This document shows, piece after piece, positions 57,302 through 64,000 of a stretch of DNA of 64,000 bases. The stretch is from Corythucha ciliata (Eukaryota > Arthropoda > Insecta > Hemiptera > Tingidae), in the NCBI GenBank assembly GCA_038030265.1, contig CM075937.1:24150698-24214697 (forward strand), in the 5' to 3' direction. Numbering within the stretch: position 1 is the stretch's first letter; each line of letters begins with the position of its first letter. The translations under genes and the position numbers were made by a program. The notes under the pieces were generated by a model that searched no databases, was not told where the DNA came from, and worked only from the letters and a program-made list of their open reading frames with translations.

Positions 57302-60300
57302 TCAAGTAACGCGGCATATTGAAATTATCTCTGAAAGGAGATGTGCCTAAAACAAGCAATCACCGCAAGTTTAAGTTATTTTTTTCTTGCAAAACCTGTG
57401 ATTTGCAATCACTGGGAAATACACCTACCGGTATGCCTTATTCGTGCGAATCTGTTGAATGGAGCTCGTCCCTGTTTCTTTCGATTCGCTGCTTTCTGAA
57501 GCCTCATGCGATGTTCGTCTGCAAAGGTTGAAAATTATGTTAAAAATAATGCGGGGAACGTAAAAATGTGCTGGGAACGTCACCTCTCTCCCTTGTGCGA
57601 GGCTGTCTATTTCCAAGAATGCGACTCTCTGTAAAGAAATACAGCATTTAACAAAAACATAACTGTACCGGGTTCAGCATCGACTATACGCATTGATTGT
57701 GTTAATGCCAGTAACTTATATCCCAGAACGTAAAAATATTGCGTGAAAGGTGAGAGACACCTTATCCCTCTACACATTGAATCTTATTGTTGAATGGAAC
57801 CTTTTATACATAGTTCATATAATCAATCCTCCTCCCAATGATTTGGCATAATTACAGCCGAATTCAAAGCAAAAAGAATCTGAGTTTTCGTTATTATCCA
57901 AACAATAACGTAAATAAAATAAGGTTGGCTTACTTTCAATGTTCTGCTTCATTTCTTTTATCGATCCCTCGAGCATTCCGAGTTTGTCTTGGAACAAATA
58001 TCAGTCCGTTAATTTAATATGTGTGGAAGCATTAATACATTAATATAAGAGGCCTACTCTCACCTTCTAGGGTTCTTAGGCTCTCAAGCAAAATAGACAA
58101 AGACTCACGGCCATTGGTAGCATCCCCATCTTCTTCTGAAAAAATTAAGACGACATGAACAATACTGTGATATGGACGTTATACTTTTGAAGGGCTGGGT
58201 TCACCCGTTAAGTCTTTAAGGTCCGTTCACAAGCTCTATGTTTACGTTCTGTGGAGTCTATGCAACGAAACAAATTTATTCCCACGAAAAATGAAGCATT
58301 TTGATAGGTTGCATAGACACCACACAACAAAAACATAGAGCTTGTGAACGGGCCTTAAACGCCTCGAAAACCATCCAAACTCACTCGTTTCACTTGCCTT
58401 CGCAAGTGAAGCGGACCCTTTTAACTCAATTACGAAAACAACCAAGTACAAAAACCAACAGAGGTAAGAAACCACAAGGCTGAAAAGAAATACATACTAA
58501 AAAAGCTTCTGGGGTAAAAAATGAATCTCTTAAATAATTTTATTTTTGAAGAACCGTCGAGCCATGTGCGATAGTATTTGTACCAAAAACACTGTCGAAA
58601 CCAAGGTTAACAATACACATGTTTTGTATACATAATTTGGCAGTTTCGCCCGAAGAATGTTCCTGACGTACAAATGTGTAAGGAAGACTCGAAAAGCAAA
58701 GAATGAAAGCAGAAAACAAAGCTCGGTTATTCTGTGCAGAAAACAGGCAGAAGGGGTTCCTCGAAGTAAGAGTAATCGTCTCAAATGAAGAAACGGGTTG
58801 CTACCCTCCAGTGTCATCAAACCTAATGTAGCGATAGCACCACACCGTTTGTCAGACAAATTGAAAGACATTGTGTAAAGAGTGCAAACGTGATGAGTCA
58901 GCATGAATTCAGAAGAAGGTCCTTTGTACAACCAGCGCCCTGTATCGTACAGAAAATAGCCCATGCTGAACAGCAAACAACATTCATCCAAACTAGAAGA
59001 CCTCATCCCGGCGTTTAACTCTTGAAGACTGGCAAGTCTTTTTAAATTGACTTGACCCAAACAAAGAGCTAGTAGAGCATGCCATAGTGACAGAACGTTG
59101 TCGGCGTCGCATACCCGCCACATTAGCTTCCGTTGAATCAATTTCGACAAAAAGGCCCATGCACTCGACAAACAAACCAATACAAAACACAAAAACTCAG
59201 CTTCCCAATCGCGAAACATGAATTTTGAAACTTTATTTTTCGAAAAAAGTAAAATTAACCAGATTGTAAAATCAAATGGAGTTAATCACCTGAAAGAACG
59301 TGAATTTCATCGGAGAGGCTTCCAGCAGCGATTGATATAGTTCTAGTTGCATCAAGGGCAAAATTCAAAGCTACAGAAAGTAGGTCGTTAAACCACAAAG
59401 CACTCGAAACAAAAAAATGAAAAAACCTGAAAACTCACATTCCTCGCTAGTATCAATCTGAACATCAGCCGCAATTTTATCCACAGCCTTCATCAAACCA
59501 ACAACGCGGACCGCATAGATATCGTCTAAAGCAACATCCGAAATTTGCTCACCTCCAGCAATCACCTCTTCAAACCCTGTAATATCACCACCATCATCGT
59601 CTGCAACACCTTCGACCAACAAATATTCCTTGCCATCTTGATCTGCCTCCTTCTCTTCTTCTTCTTCTTCTCCTTCTTCTTCTTCTTCTTCTTCTTCTTC
59701 TTCTTCTACTTCCTCTTCTTCTTCTCCTTCTTCATCTTCATCTTCTTCTTCTTCTTCTTCTACTTCTTCTTCTTCTTTTTCATCTTCTTCTGCTGCTTCT
59801 TCTTCTTCTTCTTCTTCTTCTTCTTCTTCTTCTTCTTCTTCTTCTTCTTCTTCTTCTTTTTCTTCTTCTTCTTCTTTATCTTCTTGTTCTTCTTCTTCTA
59901 CTTCTTCTTCTGCTTCTTCTGCTTCTTCTTCTTCTCCACCTTCTTCTTCTGCTTCTTCTGTTTCTTCTTCTTCTTCTTCTTCTTCATCTTCTGGTTCTTC
60001 TACCTTTTCTGTCTCTTCGCCTTCCTCTGGCTCTTCGTTCTCCTCTGGATCTTCGTCATCCTTTGGCTCTTCGTCCTCCTCTAGCTCTTCATCATTATCC
60101 GGTACCTCTTCCGCATCAACTTCTTCTTCGTCTTCGTCCTCTTCTACTTCATCTTCTTGCTTCTCGTGTTCTTCTTCTTTTTCTTCTTCTGCGTCTTCTT
60201 CTTCATCATCTTCTCCTTCTTCTGCTTCTTCTTCTCTTTCATCTTCTTCTTCATCTTCTTCTACTTCATCTGCTCCTTCCTCTTCATCAACTTCTTCTTT

Positions 60301-63300
60301 TTGTTCAACATCTGATTCCTTTTCCTCTTCTGGTTCTCCTTCCTCCTCTGGCTCTTCTTCGTCTTCCACTGTCTCCTCCTCTTCCTCTTCTTCTTCATCA
60401 ACCTCATCTTCTTCCTCTTCCTCTTCTTCTTCTTCTTCTTCTTCTTCTTCTTCTTCTTCATCTTCTTCTTCTTCTTCTTCTTCTTCTTCTTCTTCTTCTT
60501 CTTCTTCTTCAACTACTTCTTCAACATCTTCGTCTTCCACTATCCCCTCCTCTTCCTCATCCTCATCTTCTTCTTCTTCACCATCATCTTCTTCCTCTTC
60601 CCTTTCCTCTTCTTCTTCCTCTTCCACTTCGTCTTCTTCTTCAACTACTTCTTCATCTTCTTCTTCACCCTCTTCTTCTTCCTCTTCCTCATCTTCTTCA
60701 TCAACCTCATCATCTTCCTCTTCCACTTCTTCTTCTTCTTGTTCTTCTTCTTCTTCTTCTTCTTCTACTTCTATTTCTTCAACTACTTCTTCTTTTTCTT
60801 CAACTACTTCTTTATCATCTTCGTCTTCCACTATCCCCTCCTCTTCCTCATCCTCTTCTTCCTCATCACCATCATCTTCTTCCTCTTCCTCTTCTTCTTC
60901 TTCTTCTTCTTCCACTTCGTCTTCTTCTTCACCTACTTCTTCATCTTCTTCTTCTCCCTCTTCTTCTTCCTCTTCCTCTTCTTCTTCTTCTTCTTCACCT
61001 ACTTCTTCATCTTCTTCATCTTCTTCTTCTACTCCTTCTTCTTCTTCTTCTTCTTCTTCTTCTTCTTCTTCTTCTTCTTCTTCTTCTTCTTCTTCTTCTT
61101 CTTTTCTTCTTCTTCTTCTTCTTCTTCTTCTTCTTCTTCTTCTTCTTCTTCTTCTTCTTCTTCTTCACCATCATCTTCTTCTTCTTTTGCTTCTACTTCT
61201 CTTTCATCTTCTTCCTCTTCATCTTCGGCTTCATCTGCTCCTTCTTCTTCTTCTTCTGCTTCTTCGGCTTCTTCAGCTTCTTCTTCTTCTTCTTTTTCTT
61301 CGTCCTCGTCGTCCTCTTCTTCTTCTGCTTCCTCTTCTTCTCCTTCCCCTTCCTCTTCTTCTACATGAACCTTCTGTTCCATTTCTTCATCAACTTCTTC
61401 TTCTACTTCTACTTCTTCTTCTTCTTCTTCTTCCTCTTCTTTTTCATAATCATCTTTTTCTTCTTCGTCTTCCTCTTCTTCTTCAACATCTTCTTCTTCT
61501 CGTTCTCCTTCTCCTTCTTCTTCTACTTCATCTGCTCCATCTTCATCTTCATCTACTTCTTCTTCATCTTCTTCAACATCTGATTCCTTTTCCTCTTCTG
61601 CTTCTTCTTCCTCCTCTGGCTCTTCTTCGTCTTCCACTGTATCCTCCTCTTCATCTGCTTCTTCTTCTTCTTCTTCTTCTTCTTCTGCTTCTTCTTCTTC
61701 TTCTCCTTCTTCTTCTTCTTCTTCTTCTTCTTCTTCTTCTTCTTCTTCTTCTTCTTCAACTTTTTCTTCTTCTTCATTTTCTCCATTTTCTTCTTCTTCT
61801 GCTTCTTCTTCTCTTTCATCTTCTTCCTCTTCATCTGCTCCTTCTTCGTCTTCTTCATCTTCTTCTGCTTCTTCAGCTTCTTCAGCTTTTTCTTCTTCTT
61901 TTTCTTCTTCTTCTTTTTCTTCGGCCTCGTCGTCTTCTTCTTCTGCTTCCTCTTCTTCTCCTTCTCCTTCCTCTTCTTCTACATGTTCTTTCTGTTCCAT
62001 TTCTTCTTCAACTTCTTCTTCTTCGTCTTCTTCTTCTTTTTCTTCTTCATCACCTTCTTCTTCTCGTTCTCCTTCTCCTTCTTCTTCTACATCATCCGCT
62101 CCATCTTCTTCTTTATCAACTTCTTCTTCATCTTCTTCAACATCTGATTCCTTTTCCTCTTCTGGTTCTTCTTCCTCCTCTGGCTCTTCTTCGTCTTCCA
62201 CTGTCTCCTCCTCTTCCTCTTCGTCTTCACTAACCTCATCTTCTTCCTCTTCATCTTCTTCTTCTTCTTCTTCTTCTTCTTCTTCAACTACTTCTTCATC
62301 TTCTTCGTCTTCCGCTATCTCCTCCTCTTCCTCTTCCTCTTCCTCTTCCTCTTCCTCTTCTTCTTCTTCTCCCTCATCTTCTTCCTCTTCCTCTTCTTCG
62401 TCTTCGTCTTCCTCTTCCACTTCGTCTTCTTCTTCATCTACTTCTTCACCTACTTCTTCATATTTTTCTTCTTCTTCTTCTTCTTTTTCTTCTTCTTCTT
62501 CTTCTTCTTCTTCTTCTTCTTCTTCTCCTTCTTCTTCTTCTTCTTCTTCTTCTTCTTCTTCTCCTTCTTCCTCTTCTCCTTCTTCTTCTTCTTCTTCATC
62601 TTTTCCTTTTACCTCTTCTTCTTCTTCTTCTTCTTTCTTCACTTCATCTTCTTCGGCTTCGTCTTCTTCTTCATCTTCAGGTTCTTCTACCACTTCTGTC
62701 TCTTCCGTCTCTTCGTCCTCCTCCGGCTCTTCTTCATCATCTGCTACCTCTTCCTCATCCCCTTCTTCTTCGTCATCCTCCTCTTCTTCTTCATCTTCTG
62801 GCTCCGTGTGTTCTTCTTCTTCTTCTTCTACTCCTTCTTTTTCTTCTTCTTCTTCTTCTTCTTCTGCTTCTTCAGCTTCCTCGGCTTCTTCTTCTTCTTC
62901 TTCTTCTTCTTCATCTTCTGGTTCTTCTTCCTTTTCTGTCTCTTCGTCATCCTCTGGCTCTTCGTCCTCCTCTGGCTCTTCGTCCTCCTCTAGCTCTTCA
63001 TCATTATCTTCCACTGTCTCCTCCTCTTCCTCTTCTTCTTCATCAACCTCACCTTCTTCGTCTTCCTCTTCTTCTTCTTCTTCTTCTTCTTCTTCTTCTT
63101 CTTCTTCTTCAACTACTTCTTCATCTTCTTCGTCATCCACTATCTCCTCCTCTTCCTCTTCCTCTTCTTCTTCTTCTCCCTCGTCTTCTTCCTCTTCCTC
63201 TTCCTCTTCCTCTTCTGCTTCTTCCTCCTCTTCTTCTTCTTCACCTACTTCATCATCATCATCTTCTTCTTCTTCTTCTTCTTCTTCTTCTTTCATCATC

Positions 63301-63924
63301 TTTTTCTTCTTCTTCATCTTCTTCTTCTTCTTCTTCTTCTTCTTCTTCTTCTTCTTCTTCTTCTTCTGCTTCATCAGCTTCCTCGGCTTCTTCTTCTTCT
63401 TCTTCATCTTCTGGTTCTTCTACCTTTTCTGTCTCTTCGTCCTCCTCTGGCTCTTCGTCTTCCTCTGGCTCTTCGTCCTCCTCTGGCTCTTCGTCCTCCT
63501 CTAGCTCTTCATCATTATCTGGTACCTCTTCCTCATCCACTTCTTCTTCGTCTTCGTCCTCTACTTCTTCGTCTTCGTCTTCTTCTTCTTCTTCTTCTTC
63601 CTCTTCCTCCTCTTCTTCTTCACCTTCTTCTTCTTCTTCATCTTCTTCTTCTCGTTCTCCTTCTACAACTACTTCATATTCTCCATCTTCTTCTTCATCG
63701 ACTTCTTGTTCTTCATCTTCAACATCTGATTCCTTTTCCTCTTCTGGTTCTTCTTCCTCCTCTGGCTCTTCTTCTTCTTCTTCTTCTTCTTCTTCATCTT
63801 CTTCTTCGTCCTCTTCGCCCTCTTCGTCCTCTTCTTCTTCTGCTTCCTCTTCTTCTCCTTCTCCTTCCTCTTCTTCTACATGTTCTTTCTGTTCGATTTC
63901 CTCATCAACTTCTTCTTCTGCTTC

Positions 63925-63956
<32 letters not shown>

Positions 63957-63958
63957 CT

Positions 63959-63993
<35 letters not shown>

Positions 63994-64000
63994 ATCATCA
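57302..64000 (-). CDS. Giant glutamate-rich protein, 5' end beyond the window
   Basis: Family not recognised. The 3' part is a strong gene model: exon A down to 59439, then 59290-59370, 58064-58135, 57934-57987, 57584-57628, 57429-57518 and 57302-57330 (TGA). All six joins are phase 1 and every internal exon is a multiple of three. After the acidic repeat the protein reads EYLLVEGVADDDGGDITGFE, then helical segments (SILLESLRTLEDKLGMLEGS, IKEMKQNIE) and a basic tail (MRLQKAANRKKQGRAPFNRF). Exon A from about 59645 to the window edge is Glu with Asp, Val and Pro, in units such as EEPEEEKESDVE. The Glu frame shifts at least twice (about 60.9-61.1 kb and near 63.4 kb). These shifts could be assembly errors or real. 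A disordered, highly acidic protein is expected; possible roles include nuclear or cytoskeletal scaffolding, but nothing here decides. Confidence 0.6.
58216..58358. mobile_element. Intact 135-bp TTAA-flanked MITE
   Basis: TTAA at 58216-58219 and 58355-58358. The ends GGTCCGTTCACAAGCTCTAT and, inverted, GGCCCGTTCACAAGCTCTAT extend to arms of about 50 bp (GTGGAGTCTATGCAAC / GTTGCATAGACACCAC). It is the same family as the split copy at 53.5-54.6 kb, and lies in an intron of the Glu-rich gene. Confidence 0.88.
58530..59219 (-). CDS. TLCD5: TLC-domain protein, TLCD5/TMEM136-like, nested in an intron
   Basis: A 229-residue single-exon protein from ATG 59219 (MFRDWEAEF). Hydrophobic segments are spaced as in TLC domains. 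GYFLYDTGRWLYKGP, the conserved Leu-Thr-His-His (MLTHHVCTLYTM) and EGSNPFLHLRRLLL correspond to the vertebrate YFI.D, LAHH and E.TNP blocks, and the basic C-terminus (ARRFFKNK) fits. Length is near the vertebrate 245. TLC proteins act in membrane-lipid composition or sensing; this subfamily's activity is unclear. It lies within the 58135-59290 intron of the Glu-rich gene on the same strand, so it needs its own promoter inside that intron. Confidence 0.8.
   Translation of the reverse strand: MFRDWEAEFLCFVLVCLSSAWAFLSKLIQRKLMWRVCDADNVLSLWHALLALCLGQVNLKRLASLQELNAGMRSSSLDECCLLFSMGYFLYDTGRWLYKGPSSEFMLTHHVCTLYTMSFNLSDKRCGAIATLGLMTLEGSNPFLHLRRLLLLRGTPSACFLHRITELCFLLSFFAFRVFLTHLYVRNILRAKLPNYVYKTCVLLTLVSTVFLVQILSHMARRFFKNKII
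59645..64000. repeat. Compound (TTC/CTC)n pyrimidine array with higher-order repeats
   Basis: More than 4.35 kb of nearly pure pyrimidine on the + strand. Besides simple TTC there are recurring longer segments: AACATCTGATTCCTTTTCCT at about 60308, 61576, 62140 and 63720; TTCTGTTCCATTTCTTC-like at about 61373, 61990 and 63888 (one base changed); TTCTGTCTCTTCG-like at about 60008, 62695, 62935 and 63428. The array runs off the right edge. Confidence 0.95.

Noticed and set aside
59545..63504. Long + strand frames of Phe, Leu or Ser across the right end
   Set aside because: They are antisense readings of the GAA/GAG array. They have no start context or splice partners, and repeat DNA of this type is open by composition.
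1..64000. Bacterial-type features (operons, CRISPR arrays, riboswitches, attachment sites)
   Set aside because: Intron-split animal genes occur throughout. The only repeat arrays are minisatellites and microsatellites without spacer structure.

Overview
The window is nuclear DNA from an animal, most likely an arthropod. The genes are split by mostly short GT-AG introns, a CLIP-domain serine protease (typical of arthropod haemolymph cascades) lies at 3.0-4.5 kb, and the intergenic DNA is rich in miniature transposons, fold-back elements, degenerate minisatellites and long homopolymer runs. A methionine synthase reductase and a CFAP57 axonemal protein argue against a higher fly. I cannot place the species more closely.

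Layout. 1-3.0 kb: no gene seen. 3.0-4.5 kb (-): CLIP serine protease. 4.5-10.3 kb: no gene seen. 10.3-14.6 kb (-): hAT-transposase-derived zinc-finger gene with a TTAA-flanked MITE in its last intron. 15.1-17.1 kb (+): MTRR-like reductase without a flavodoxin domain and with one frameshift. 17.4-20.8 kb (-): ARMH3. 20.9-23.8 kb (+): ZDHHC16, head-to-head with ARMH3 and carrying a ~1.1-kb fold-back element. 24.0-28.7 kb (-): CNNM magnesium transporter. 28.9-39.2 kb (-): HECTD2 ubiquitin ligase, whose introns host an uninterrupted CFAP57 gene (same strand) and a secreted His/Gly-rich protein gene (opposite strand). 39.2-47.7 kb: repeat-rich, no convincing gene. 47.7-55.5 kb (+): HSPA12-type Hsp70-like gene with a transposon-in-transposon in one intron. 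55.5-57.3 kb: diverged ~150-bp repeats. 57.3 kb to the right edge (-): a gene with an enormous glutamate-coding exon (>4.3 kb of GAA/GAG-type repeat) and six small 3' exons; a TLCD5-like gene sits in one of its introns.

The genes are housekeeping or cell-biology genes and do not form a pathway. What joins them is position: orthologues of HECTD2, ZDHHC16, CNNM1/2, ARMH3 and HSPA12A all lie on human chromosome 10q23-q26, so the window looks like a surviving piece of an ancient animal linkage group. Exon models were built by hand from splice sites, reading phase and recalled family sequences; no alignment or search was run.
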